Below, piece after piece: positions 18,071-26,985 of a stretch of 64,000 nt of DNA (positions are counted from its first letter, which is position 1; every line of letters starts with the position of its first letter). Position numbers and translations under genes: made by a program. Source of the stretch: Metabacillus sediminilitoris (GTDB lineage Bacteria > Bacillota > Bacilli > Bacillales > Bacillaceae); the NCBI RefSeq assembly GCF_009720625.1, contig NZ_CP046266.1:2055501-2119500 (forward strand), read 5' to 3'. The notes under the pieces are model-generated. The model was not told where the DNA came from and made no database searches. It saw only the letters and a program-made list of their open reading frames with translations.

Positions 18071-18356
18071 ATTATTAAATAGATATGAAATTTGTTGATG
18101 AACTTTTATTAAACTATTGCCCATTCAATAGTTCCTTTTTTAAATATTCCATTTTAGAACAAGTCCTAGGGCGCTATCCTTAAAAAAGGCAGTGCTCTTT
18201 TTACAGCCATTTAATGGAATAAGGAAGGAGTTTTAAAGAGGATAAAGTGAACTCTCATGAAATAGTTTTGTTTAATTAATTAAAGACTTTGGAGAAGATT
18301 ACTGGGATACCATGTTAAACTGATTAAAAGGATATTGAAAGGACTGGACTCAATTA

Positions 18357-18794
18357 ATGGATATTAGAAAACCTAATGATTCGGAACTTAATAAGGTTTT
18401 GGCATTTTCACCACAAGCCGTATATGATGGCACATTGGGTGAAGTAAAACCTACTAATGAAAAAATCGAACAACTTGTTGAACCACTACTAAAAAAGGGA
18501 AGCTATTACTTAATAGCAACAGAAGACGATAAATTAATGGGATGGATTCTTTTAGGAGAAAGTAAAGACCAGTTTACTGATAAGATGAATGGATTTATTT
18601 ATGAACTATTTGTTATAGAAGAATTTAGAGGAAAAGGAATCTCTAAACAGTTAATGAGAACTGCTATTGACCATCTAAGACAAGTTGGATATTCTGAAGT
18701 CCGTTTAAGTGCTTATGCACAGAACCAAGCTATTAAAATGTATGAAAAAATGGGGTTTAGCATAAAAACAGTTACTATGAGTTTGCCATTATAA
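18357..18794 (+). CDS. GNAT family N-acetyltransferase
   Basis: A 145-aa single-domain acetyltransferase using acetyl-CoA. Motif A is FVIEEFRGKGISKQLMRTAI, with the R/Q-x-x-G-x-G/A pyrophosphate loop, followed by VRLSAYAQNQAIKMYEKMGF, the usual motif B. GAAAGGA lies 12 bp before the ATG. It stands alone between repeats, like a cassette. Substrate unknown. Confidence 0.85.
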   Translation: MDIRKPNDSELNKVLAFSPQAVYDGTLGEVKPTNEKIEQLVEPLLKKGSYYLIATEDDKLMGWILLGESKDQFTDKMNGFIYELFVIEEFRGKGISKQLMRTAIDHLRQVGYSEVRLSAYAQNQAIKMYEKMGFSIKTVTMSLPL

Positions 18795-18929
18795 ACAATG
18801 CCAGCTATAAGTAATATTTATATCGCTTAACTAGAGGGGCTTTCCCAGAGTAAGAATTGATGCTCTTTTTGCTAAGAAAAATGCAAATTACAAAAAAAGA
18901 AGATGGAAACAAGGATACGACATCTTATC

Positions 18930-19097
18930 CTACTCTTGTTTATTATCATTTTCTTGATTATTTATATCGTTAACAGCTGTATGGTGATCAACTGGGTCAA
19001 TTGTGTGTTTATATTGGTATGCTTTCGATGTAGTGGTTAAACTTAATAATAAGATAATAAAGATAATGACTAAGCTTACAATCAAAAAAATCGCCAT
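18930..19097 (-). CDS. YtzI-like small membrane protein, 55 aa
   Basis: A short gene with a strong GAGGAGG site ten bases before the ATG. The N-terminal 20 residues form one transmembrane helix, followed by TTTSKAYQYKHTIDP, which I recognise from the Bacillus YtzI family, and a polar tail rich in N, D, E and Q. Function unknown. Confidence 0.7.
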   Translation of the reverse strand: MAIFLIVSLVIIFIILLLSLTTTSKAYQYKHTIDPVDHHTAVNDINNQENDNKQE

Positions 19098-19153
19098 TTT
19101 TATGGTTCCTCCTCAAATATTTAAATAACTCTTATTTATAAATTCACAAGACC

Positions 19154-19630
19154 CTAGTGCCTTCTATATAAAGGATGAATATTATCTGAATTTCTAAGCT
19201 CAAAATCTAGGTTCAACTTTCTTTCTAACTTATCTACATTTCCTCCCTCTTTTACAAATAATTCTAACTTTGTAGCTATCAATTTTCCCACTTTACTATC
19301 TAGCTGTTCAATATTAAGTAATGATTTTATTTTTATCGTTTCTGGGGTGTTATCTCTACGAAACCATTGTCCAGGGACCTGTTCCCATAAGTTTTCCCAC
19401 TCATCTAACAATCCAATTTCATTTAAAAAGAATTTTTGTAAACCACATAACCAGGCAGTACAACTTGTATTTCTTTTCTGACAACCAAAACCGTCTTTTA
19501 AAAACTCACACCCTTTACAACAGGAGTTTCCACTATTAATACAAACCTTGCAAATATAATGTGACCCAACTAATTGAAGTACGTTCAAACCATGTTGGAT
19601 AATGTCTTCCCTCTTTATTTCTATACTCAA
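19154..19630 (-). CDS. Cysteine-rich hypothetical protein, 158 aa
   Basis: Residues 27-63 hold nine cysteines in the pattern CxxC(n6)CCxxC(n7)C(n6)C(n4)C (YICKVCINSGNSCC, GCEFL, GFGCQ, NTSCTAWLCG). This suggests bound zinc or a metal cluster near the N-terminus. The rest is helical. It looks like an intact Bacillus gene of unknown role. The ribosome binding site is weak (GATTAGATTGAG). I cannot assign a family. Confidence 0.6.
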   Translation of the reverse strand: MSIEIKREDIIQHGLNVLQLVGSHYICKVCINSGNSCCKGCEFLKDGFGCQKRNTSCTAWLCGLQKFFLNEIGLLDEWENLWEQVPGQWFRRDNTPETIKIKSLLNIEQLDSKVGKLIATKLELFVKEGGNVDKLERKLNLDFELRNSDNIHPLYRRH

Positions 19631-19771
19631 TCTAATCCTCCATCTGTTATTGATTATTTTCCTGATAGAATAACCAATTTTTTTATTATGTTTTCACTTT
19701 GAAGTTCCCTTTTTATGAACATACTTAAAGCTACTAGAACTTAATATCCCTAAAAACTAAAAATGGTACCT

Positions 19772-19930
19772 TTATAAATGTGAAGTAAGGTTGCTTATTT
19801 TCACAAGTACAATTTCCTGGTAACAGTGACTTTTTTCTATCCCAATTTTACAAAAACCGTTATCATAAACTTTTATTACCGTATATATCTTTCCTAAATA
19901 ATCAACCTTTTCACCTTTTGAAACATTCAT
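19772..19930 (-). CDS. Small hypothetical protein, 52 aa
   Basis: It has a strong AAGGAGATTAAA-ATG start. The product (opening MNVSKGEKVDYLGKIYTVIK) is a compact beta-rich protein similar to the next minus-strand small protein: both have GEKV-x5-IY-x-I and a later YC/FC-x-I/L strand. No known domain was recognised. The pair looks like diverged duplicates. Confidence 0.6.
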   Translation of the reverse strand: MNVSKGEKVDYLGKIYTVIKVYDNGFCKIGIEKSHCYQEIVLVKISNLTSHL

Positions 19931-20161
19931 TTTAATCTCCTTATTTCTTAATTAAATGTAGTTTTTTGTTCCATTTAATTTAAGTCTTTTGGGAATATTA
20001 TGATTCTATCTATTAATTATGTTGGAGATAATGCTCTTAATTCAAACTAGTTACTCAACTAATAATTGATTATTTGGCCTAATAATCACCTAATCTTCTT
20101 TAGAAGAGGTTTTTAAAATATAGAGAATTAGTGAAAATATTATATTTAATATGAAGAATCA

Positions 20162-20335
20162 TTAAAAACTTTCTTTACTTAATGTAGTATCTTTAATTTC
20201 TTTTAGATCTTTTTTATGAATCAATTCAAATTTGAAGGGGTCGTCCTCTTTTCTAAGTTCACAATATCCTGTTGAATAAAAATATAGAATTTTATAAATC
20301 ATTTCATTAAATAGAACTTTTTCCCCAACTCTCAT
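20162..20335 (-). CDS. Small hypothetical protein, 57 aa, paralogue of the 52-aa protein
   Basis: It begins MRVGEKVLFNEMIYKILYFY; compare the GEKV...IY pattern of the gene at 19772-19930. A GTG nine bases upstream lies inside the GAGGTG ribosome binding site, so the ATG at 20335 is preferred. The C-terminus is charged (KKDLKEIKDTT). Transcribed away from the SulP operon. Function unknown. Confidence 0.55.
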   Translation of the reverse strand: MRVGEKVLFNEMIYKILYFYSTGYCELRKEDDPFKFELIHKKDLKEIKDTTLSKESF

Positions 20336-20359
20336 AAATTTCACCTCAAAGATTTCTTT

Positions 20360-20401
20360 TTGACATAAATAATGAAACAGTGTACATTCATATCATGATA
20401 T
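20360..20401 (+). promoter_or_regulatory. SigA promoter and palindrome of the SulP-ArsR operon
   Basis: TTGACA (20360-20365), a 17-bp spacer and TACATT (20383-20388) form a good promoter. The 12-bp perfect palindrome ATATCATGATAT (20390-20401) overlaps the expected transcription start and is a plausible operator for the ArsR-type regulator encoded two genes down. The operator role is inferred. Confidence 0.6.
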
Positions 20402-20459
20402 ATTCAAATAATCAGATATACTAATTCACTAAAATATTATAAACGGAGAAGGGTTGCTA

Positions 20460-22190
20460 ATGCAACATAAATGGTTTTTTACTGGGAGATATAATGGGTA
20501 TTCTTTACCGAATTTTCAGAAAGACCTTTTGTCTGGTCTTGTCGTTGGTGTAATTGCTATACCTTTAGGTATGGCGTTTGCAATTGCTTCTGGAGTTAAA
20601 CCGGAATATGGAATTTACACCACAATCATTGCAGGAATTTTAATTTCTCTGTTTGGTGGGTCAAAGTACCAAATTGGTGGACCTACAGGAGCTTTTATTC
20701 CTATTTTATTTGGAATTGTCATGACTTATGGGTATGAAAACTTATTAATTGCTGGATTTTTTGCAGGTATTATACTATTTTTAATGGGAATCTTTAGACT
20801 GGGTTCATTGATTAAATTTATTCCAAGGCCAGTGACAATAGGTTTCACATCAGGAATAGCCGTTATTATTTTTGTTGGTCAAATTGCTAATTTTCTAGGC
20901 CTTACAGGGGTAGAAAAACATGAAAACTTTTTAAGTAATTTTAGAGAAATTATCATACACATTCATTCCATTAACTTTTATAGTGTTTTAACTGCTGGAA
21001 TATGTCTTATTGCCGTCTTATTAACACCCAAACTTTTTCCTAAGGTTCCAGGTCCACTTATAGGATTACTATTTTCTACAGTGATAGCCAGCATATTTTA
21101 TCCTAATCAAGTAGCTACAATTGGCTCTACATTTGGTGAAATTCCAAGTACCTTACCCCATTTTGAGGTACCTGAAATGACTTTTGAACGCGTACAACAA
21201 TTAATTGGACCAGCTTTTGTAATTGCATTGCTTGGGGGTATTGAATCTTTATTATCTGCAGTGGTTGCTGATGGTATGACAAATAGTAAGCATAATAGTA
21301 ATCGAGAATTAGTGGGGCAAGGTATCGCTAATATGATTACTCCTTTATTTGGTGGAATTCCTGCAACAGGAGCCATAGCAAGAACAGCTACAAATATCAA
21401 AAATGGTGCTGTCTCACCACTTTCCGGAATAATACATGGAATTGTAGTTTTGATAGTATTAGTACTTCTTGCTCCTTATGCTTCAAGTATCCCTTTAGCC
21501 AGTATGGCACCAATATTAATGGTAGTAGCTTGGAACATGAGTGAGAGACATGTATTTTATCACGTGTTAAAAACAAAAACGGAAGATTCATTTGTACTAG
21601 TTGTTACCTTTTTATTAACTGTTTTTGTTAATCTTACAGTTGCTGTTGAAGTAGGTCTTTTATTAGCAGTAGTTTTATTTACAAAGCGAATGAGTGATAT
21701 TATGGTAACACTCAAGGCACTACCTAACCCAAACAATAAACATGAAAAGATGGAATCTCACATGGTGACAGATGTTCGTGACTGTCCTCAAATTAGTATT
21801 TATAATGTAGAAGGTCCTTTATTTTTTGGGGCTGCTCAAGCGTTTGAGCAATCAATAATGAATACAATCAATTACAAACCGAGGGTTTTACTCTTAAGAA
21901 TGGGGAAAGTCCCTTTTATGGATACAACCGGTGAATCTTATTTATCAAGTATCATAAAGGATTTTTCCAAACATGGGGTTGTATTGATCTCTGGTATTAA
22001 ACCTCAACCTAAAAGCTTGTTAGTAAAGACAGGTTTATTTGAATATATAGGAGAAGAACGATTTTTTGATCATACTGGAAATGCTTTAGATTTTGGACTT
22101 GAACATTTAAATAAAGATAAATGTCTTGGATGCAAACATTTTGCTTTTAGGGAATGTACAGTCTTTTCGGGTGAATACGAGCACATTTAA
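20460..22190 (+). CDS. SulP family anion transporter with STAS domain
   Basis: A 576-aa inner-membrane transporter for sulfate, bicarbonate or another anion. The N-terminal motif DLLSGLVVGVIAIPLGMAFA and the GGPTGAFIPI region are SulP hallmarks. About 12-14 TM segments run to residue ~410. The STAS domain is at about 435-550 (SIYNVEGPLFFGAAQAF, RMGKVPFMDTTGESYL). A Cys-rich tail (KCLGCKHFAFREC) may bind metal. The ATG at 20460 is preferred over a TTG at 20454 that touches the ribosome binding site. It leads an operon with an ArsR regulator and a YjdM-like protein. With carbonic anhydrases close by, bicarbonate uptake (BicA-like) is possible but unproved. Confidence 0.9.
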   Translation: MQHKWFFTGRYNGYSLPNFQKDLLSGLVVGVIAIPLGMAFAIASGVKPEYGIYTTIIAGILISLFGGSKYQIGGPTGAFIPILFGIVMTYGYENLLIAGFFAGIILFLMGIFRLGSLIKFIPRPVTIGFTSGIAVIIFVGQIANFLGLTGVEKHENFLSNFREIIIHIHSINFYSVLTAGICLIAVLLTPKLFPKVPGPLIGLLFSTVIASIFYPNQVATIGSTFGEIPSTLPHFEVPEMTFERVQQLIGPAFVIALLGGIESLLSAVVADGMTNSKHNSNRELVGQGIANMITPLFGGIPATGAIARTATNIKNGAVSPLSGIIHGIVVLIVLVLLAPYASSIPLASMAPILMVVAWNMSERHVFYHVLKTKTEDSFVLVVTFLLTVFVNLTVAVEVGLLLAVVLFTKRMSDIMVTLKALPNPNNKHEKMESHMVTDVRDCPQISIYNVEGPLFFGAAQAFEQSIMNTINYKPRVLLLRMGKVPFMDTTGESYLSSIIKDFSKHGVVLISGIKPQPKSLLVKTGLFEYIGEERFFDHTGNALDFGLEHLNKDKCLGCKHFAFRECTVFSGEYEHI

Positions 22191-22247
22191 GAAAGAGGAA
22201 AAGTAGTTACGACATCTTAATTGTATCTAGAAAGAGAGGGAAATAAA

Positions 22248-22586
22248 TTGAACTTAGAAATGCAACAGTTTAAAGCTGAATTTTTTAAAGCTCTTGCCCA
22301 TCCTCTTAGGATAAGAATTCTTGAACTTTTAGCAGACGGAGACAAAAATGTAAATGAAATTCAGAATCTTGTGGGTAGTGAAGGTTCAGCAGTATCACAA
22401 CAATTAACAGTTTTGAGAGCCAAAAATATAGTTACAGGTACCAAAGATGGTAATCGTGTAATCTATTCTTTAAGAGATCCAATGATTATTGAGCTGCTCA
22501 GTGTTGCTCGTCAAATATTTAATAATCATCTTGTTGATGCGATATCAATGTTAGATAAATTTAATGATACAGATAATGAGAAATAA
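22248..22586 (+). CDS. ArsR/SmtB family regulator
   Basis: A 112-aa winged-helix repressor. The core reads FFKALAHPLRIRILELLADG, EIQNLVGSEGSAVSQQLTVL (recognition helix) and VIYSLRDPMII. There is no CxC metal motif in the alpha-3 helix, so it is not a classical arsenic or cadmium sensor. A longer frame from a TTG at 22221 exists; the TTG at 22248 has GAGAGGG at good spacing. It lies 57 bp after the SulP gene and probably controls this operon through the promoter palindrome. Confidence 0.85.
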   Translation: MNLEMQQFKAEFFKALAHPLRIRILELLADGDKNVNEIQNLVGSEGSAVSQQLTVLRAKNIVTGTKDGNRVIYSLRDPMIIELLSVARQIFNNHLVDAISMLDKFNDTDNEK

Positions 22587-22610
22587 AAAAGTAAATGGAG
22601 GAAAGAAATT

Positions 22611-22955
22611 ATGGTTGATGTGCCAAATTGCCCTAAATGTAATTCAGAATACACTTACGAAGATGGAAGTCTTTTTGTTTGCCCAGAATGTGCTTATGAG
22701 TGGAATTTATTGGAAAAAGAAACTGATAATAGTGAAGATAAAAAGATTTTCAAAGATGCAAATGGAAATATCTTAAACGATGGTGATTCTGTAACAGTTA
22801 TCAAAGACCTTAAAGTAAAAGGAAGTTCATTAGTCGTAAAAATAGGTACAAAAGTAAAAAATATACGTTTGGTTGAAGGAGATCATGATATCGATTGCAA
22901 AATTGATGGTATTGGGGCTATGCAATTAAAATCTGAATTTGTTAAAAAGATATAA
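22611..22955 (+). CDS. YjdM/PhnA-type zinc ribbon protein
   Basis: A 114-aa protein. The N-terminal zinc ribbon [22 protein letters not shown] (CxxC-x16-CxxC) is joined to a C-terminal beta-barrel domain ([37 protein letters not shown]). This is the widespread YjdM/PhnA family, whose role is unclear despite the old alkylphosphonate name. AATGGAGG precedes the ATG. Third gene of the SulP operon, 24 bp after the regulator. Confidence 0.85.
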   Translation: MVDVPNCPKCNSEYTYEDGSLFVCPECAYEWNLLEKETDNSEDKKIFKDANGNILNDGDSVTVIKDLKVKGSSLVVKIGTKVKNIRLVEGDHDIDCKIDGIGAMQLKSEFVKKI

Positions 22956-23136
22956 ATGGAGATTTAATGTAACAGATTTTTATTGTAACAAAAGAAATAA
23001 ATATTTTGTAATGGTGAGATAGGTTTGTTATAGGTCACTTCAGATAACATTTTGAATAAATCTTTCTAAATAAGTCACATCAAAAAAGTTCTTAATACAT
23101 TTTTTATATAAATTGCTCTAAAGTTTATCATGAGGT

Positions 23137-23430
23137 GTGAAAAAATGGAGACACAAATTTCATCAACCTTCTACTATCATAAAAACTAAAGACGAAAACG
23201 GGGATATTATAACAGCTGTTTTTCAGCTTAAAAATGGATTATTTCACGCGTATTCTTGTTACGATCAAAAACAAGATAAAAAAATTATTGGTTTTGGTGA
23301 GAGTGAAAATGATAAAACAGCTATAAATTTATCAAAACAAGACCTAATAAAAGAGTGGGAAGCAAAAAAAGCACAAATTTTTCAGATCATACCCAGTATT
23401 AAATTTTTTAAAACAGGGTATTTTAGTTAG
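23137..23430 (+). CDS. Hypothetical protein, 97 aa
   Basis: Not recognised. A soluble, lysine-rich product with a beta-type core (GDIITAVFQLKNGLFHAYSC). The GTG start is almost on top of a GAGG motif, so the true start is uncertain. A terminator follows within 50 bp. Confidence 0.4.
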   Translation: MKKWRHKFHQPSTIIKTKDENGDIITAVFQLKNGLFHAYSCYDQKQDKKIIGFGESENDKTAINLSKQDLIKEWEAKKAQIFQIIPSIKFFKTGYFS

Positions 23431-23472
23431 TCTTCTATGCTATTCCATACCAGACACAATTGTTGAATAATT

Positions 23473-23516
23473 AAATCCCAATTTCTTATTTATATCACTA
23501 AGAGATTGGGATTTTT
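23473..23516 (+). terminator. Terminator, near copy of 27884-27923
   Basis: AAATCCCAATTTCTTA pairs with AAGAGATTGGGATTT and is followed by T. The preceding TTGTTGAATAATT is also shared with the 27.9-kb copy. Confidence 0.8.
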
Positions 23517-23638
23517 AATACGGAATATCCTTAACGTTGTAAATCTGCATTTATCTTAACTTCGATGTGAGAACTATTGGGATATCAATGGTTCTCACAT
23601 CATTTACATGTATGCAATGTAAATATTGGTTTTTTAAT

Positions 23639-23866
23639 TTATAAATCTTGTGAAAGTCGAATCATATCCCTGCAATGTTTCCCATTTTCAAATATTTCTT
23701 CTGGATAGTGCCTAATGAAAAAGTCTAAATCAACACCAATAATTCTAAAACCACATTTTTGATAAAAAGCTAATTGTCCTATACTTGAATTTCCAGTACC
23801 GATTTCTATTGTTTTATACCCTTTATTCCTGGCTATTTGAATTGCATCCATTACTAACTGTTTCCA
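23639..23866 (-). pseudogene. GNAT acetyltransferase, C-terminal half (split gene)
   Basis: The minus frame reads KQLVMDAIQIARNKGYKTIE, IGTGNSSIGQLAFYQKCGFR and ends RDMIRLSQDL, the C-terminal half of a ~155-aa GNAT enzyme. Coding similarity begins abruptly at about 23866 in the middle of the acetyl-CoA loop (GKQ). The N-terminal half of the same family lies on the opposite strand at 24038-24211. The gene has been cut by a rearrangement and is dead. Confidence 0.8.
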
Positions 23867-23967
23867 TTAATATATGCAATACTATAATCAAATACGTATT
23901 CAGCAAAAATTAAACTACCTGTCTCCAATAGATTTCCTATTTTATCGATTTTACTTATTGTGCCAAC
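23857..23967 (-). pseudogene. Unidentified C-terminal fragment
   Basis: A minus-strand frame ends IFAEYVFDYSIAYINGNS just before the acetyltransferase half, in another frame. It has no start or ribosome binding site and no family was recognised. It may be another gene end brought here by the same rearrangement. Confidence 0.25.
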
Positions 23968-24037
23968 GGAACAGTTTTATTTAATAAAGAGTAGATAGTA
24001 ATATGGATTAAATATAATTTTATTGAGGAGAGTAAAA

Positions 24038-24211
24038 ATGTTATTAGGAAATTAAATATAAATGAAAAACCTCCAATGGATTTATTGTTATTAGCAGACC
24101 CGTCTCAGAGAATTGTTGAGGAATATGTGAAAAGAGGCGAATGTTTTGTAGCTGAAATTGATAAGCAAATTATTGGAGTTTATGTACTACTTCCTACAAG
24201 ACCCGTCCAAT
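24038..24211 (+). pseudogene. GNAT acetyltransferase, N-terminal half (split gene)
   Basis: The plus strand has GAGGAGAGTAAAA-ATG and then, after a one-base frameshift, RKLNINEKPPMDLLLLADPS, VAEIDKQIIGVYVLLPTRP. This is the N-terminal half of the acetyltransferase whose C-terminal half is on the minus strand at 23639-23866. About 20 residues of motif A between the halves are missing. It retains its own ribosome binding site, as expected if an upstream segment was inverted in one piece. Confidence 0.8.
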
Positions 24212-24213
24212 TG

Positions 24214-24459
24214 CTACACTAATAGGATCTCCATTCCTTTAGAGACAATAAGTGAGAAGGTTAAGTTATCTACGATTTTTGTTAAAAACTTCACTCCGTA
24301 TCCAATCATCATACTCGTAGACAGGAAAAAAGGTACAAGTTTAATATAGTACCATAAAGTGAGTAAAAAATTAGAATCAATGTGCTTGGTGTAATAAGCG
24401 TAAATAGCATTAATAATTAATAACCCGCCTAACATTAACAAAAGGGAAAGAAAAATCAT
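24214..24459 (-). pseudogene. Small membrane protein gene truncated at the rearrangement
   Basis: An 81-residue hydrophobic product (MIFLSLLLMLGGLLIINAIY, MIGYGVKFLTKIVDNLTFSL) with about three membrane segments and a good GGAGAG site nine bases before the ATG. The start looks genuine, but the frame stops three bases beyond the end of the inverted acetyltransferase half, mid-helix, so the C-terminus was probably lost at the same breakpoint. Family not recognised. Confidence 0.5.
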
Positions 24460-24669
24460 AAATGTTACTCTCCAATTAGATTTGTTTCTATAATTTTGCC
24501 CAAATGCAAAATTTTTATGTAAAGTAAAAATGAAAGTTACTCATTTTGCATGAACTATATTCAAGAAACGGGCCATATTGTTGAGCAACTTCTTTAAAGA
24601 AAATTAGATCTCTATCCTAAATTTTAAAGGAGATTGTGAAATTATGTACTTAAAGTAACCCTACATTAG

Positions 24670-25278
24670 TTGAAAAAAGACGATATAATAGCTAGTGTAA
24701 TATTTGTATTCTATGTCCTTCATGACAGACATCATGTTACTGTATTAGTTCGCACTCCAGAGAAGATTCAAATAAATAATGAAAATTTAACTATTATTCA
24801 AGGTAATGTTTTAAATAAAGATGATATCGTACGTGCAATGCATGGGATTGATGTAGTTATTAGTGCACTAAATACTGATGGGACAACTACTTTATCAGAA
24901 AGTATGCCACTCATTATCGAAGCAATGGAAAACGAAGGTATACAACGAATTATAACTATAGGAACTGCAGGTATCCTGCAAAGTAGAACCACCCCAAATT
25001 CACTGCGTTATCAGTCAAGTGAATCAAAGCGTAAGTCAACCCGTGCAGCGAAAGAACATCCTAAGGTTTACGATATGCTTAAACAATCAACACTCGAATG
25101 GACGATTGTCTGTCCTACGTATTTGCCGGATGGAGAAAGTTTAGGTAAATATCGTGTAGACCGTAATTTTTTGCCGGAGGGTGGAGTTGAAATATCCGTG
25201 CCGGATACAGCAGAATTTACATTTAACCAGATAAAAAGTAGCGATTATATAAAATCACGTGTAGGTATCGCCTACTAA
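24670..25278 (+). pseudogene. NAD(P)-binding YwnB/NmrA-like protein with decayed N-terminus
   Basis: From residue ~22 on the 202-aa frame matches atypical SDR/NmrA-like NAD(P)H-binding proteins: HVTVLVRTPEKI, GIDVVISALN, IIEAMENEGIQRIITIGTAG, WTIVCPTYLPDGE. The expected opening Rossmann strand with GxxGxxG is absent, replaced by MKKDDIIASVIFVFYVLHDR, and the start is a TTG without a ribosome binding site. Without the dinucleotide loop it is unlikely to work. Confidence 0.7.
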
Positions 25279-25492
25279 TAATATTCTCTTATACTACTTG
25301 CTTATTGGACTAACCCGTTTGTTGAATAAGAAAAGGAGTTGCTGCAACAATCCCTACTCTTCAACTACTATGAAAATTAAATTATGTAAGGAAGAAAAGA
25401 AGGCAATACTAAAGAAGACGCAGCTCATTCATTTTTAAAAAAAGGAGAGCGCCTGATTCATAGGCAATTAAAAAGCTAATCTTTAGACTGGA

Positions 25493-26716
25493 TCAGGATG
25501 CTTCTGTTTCTGTCAGCGAAACGGTGTAGCCTAAGCTTTCAAGTCGTCGAAGCGAATGACGTACAATTGATTGTGCTCTTTGTTTATCAAAGTAGTCTTC
25601 ACCTAAGTCTACATACATTTCTTTTCGTGTTAAAAGATAGTAACATATTCGCAATATGGCATGAGAGACAACAATAGCAGCGCGTTTTGTACCCTTGCGG
25701 GCAGCTGTACGTCGATACAATGCCCCAAGGTAGTTTTTAGATCCTCTTACTGAGTGAGCTGCTTCTTGTAAGGCTGATTTTAAATATTTATTCCCTTTCT
25801 TAGTTTTGGAAGATTTTCTTTTACCAGCACTTTCGTTTTGTCCTGGAACTAACCCTGCCCAAGAACACATATGAGCAGCGCTTGGAAATTGATTTTTAAC
25901 ATCAGTTCCAATCTCAGCTAGAATCTGTTCTGCCATACGGGTAGCGACACCTGGAATTGAATCTAAACGTTCAACGTCATCTTGATAAGAACTCATTCTT
26001 TCTGCAATTTCATTATCAAGCTTCTCGATTTGATCTGTAAGAAAATCAATGTGAGTGATAATTGTTTTAAGCATCATTCGCTGATGAGGGCTAATGTAGC
26101 CTCGTAATGCTAACTCTAGTTCCTCTTTTTTCTTTTTCAATGTTCTGCGAGCGAAGCTTGCGAGCTTTACGGGATCATCTTCTCCATCAGCAATCGCACG
26201 AAGCATCTCCATAGCGGAAACACCCTTAATTTGTGACACAACTGAACCCAGTTTAATGTTAGCACCTTCTAACACTTTTTGGATTCGATTTTGTTGTCTC
26301 GCCCGTTCTTGAATGATACTTCTACGGTATCGAACTAATTCTCGTAATTCTCTTTGATCTCGATTGGGAATATAGCTAGCTTTTATTAATCCATGACGAA
26401 GAAGCTTCGCAATCCACTCAGCATCATTTACATCAGTTTTCCGTCCAGGAACAGCTTTAATGTGTTGTGCATTGACTACTAAAAATTCAATTCCCTCACT
26501 TTCTAGTAAATTCACAATTGGCTTCCAGTATACGCTGGTGCTTTCCATGGCAACATGAGAACAATTGTGTTCCTTAATCCAGTCTAATAGTTTTAACAAA
26601 AACACGGTTTTCGTTGAAAAAGTTTGAATCTCCTTTCCTTCTGGTGTAAGAATACATGCGGTGATAGAGTCTTTATGAACGTCCATCCCACATGCTCGTT
26701 CAATGATTACATCCAT
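25493..26716 (-). CDS. IS110-family transposase (DEDD/RuvC plus Tnp20 serine domain)
   Basis: A 407-aa recombinase with no stops. The RuvC-like domain has D12 (GMDVHKD), E58 (VAMESTS) and D95/D98 (GRKTDVNDAEW). A coiled-coil middle follows (about 185-245). The C-terminal Tnp_20 domain has SIPGVATRMAEQILAEIG and the catalytic Ser296 in GQNESAGKRKSSKTKKGNKY. All key residues are present, so it is probably active. IS110 enzymes insert without target duplications, guided by a bridge RNA encoded by the element's own end. Confidence 0.95.
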   Translation of the reverse strand: MDVIIERACGMDVHKDSITACILTPEGKEIQTFSTKTVFLLKLLDWIKEHNCSHVAMESTSVYWKPIVNLLESEGIEFLVVNAQHIKAVPGRKTDVNDAEWIAKLLRHGLIKASYIPNRDQRELRELVRYRRSIIQERARQQNRIQKVLEGANIKLGSVVSQIKGVSAMEMLRAIADGEDDPVKLASFARRTLKKKKEELELALRGYISPHQRMMLKTIITHIDFLTDQIEKLDNEIAERMSSYQDDVERLDSIPGVATRMAEQILAEIGTDVKNQFPSAAHMCSWAGLVPGQNESAGKRKSSKTKKGNKYLKSALQEAAHSVRGSKNYLGALYRRTAARKGTKRAAIVVSHAILRICYYLLTRKEMYVDLGEDYFDKQRAQSIVRHSLRRLESLGYTVSLTETEAS

Positions 26717-26729
26717 TTTAATTTTCCTC

Positions 26730-26985
26730 TCTACGACATATTAGTGGAGGCTGGTGCAACAACCAGAACAGGGATTAATCTACTATGAGTGCTTCCGCAA
26801 GGGAGCAACAGTCAGTGGTGCACCGTGGTCGAAGGAGTCAGACTAAAGGGTGGGCTCTAACGCACCATAGTTTATCGACCTTCCTCTCCCAGCCGTAGAA
26901 TCAGTATTGACGGTTCTAGACCATTTTCATTCTCTGTGGTGCAGCGCTGATTTTTGCGCTGCATGGGCGGCTAAAGGGAGCTATT
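26730..26985 (-). ncRNA. Candidate IS110 bridge RNA region
   Basis: This non-coding stretch between the transposase start and the element's left end has several inverted repeats, such as GGTGCAGCGC...GCGCTGCA near 26940-26965 and GGTGCACC/GGTGCGTT-type pairs near 26817-26870, and is clearly richer in GC than the flanks. Bridge RNAs of IS110-group elements come from this position. The exact ends, target-binding loop and donor-binding loop were not determined. Confidence 0.55.
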
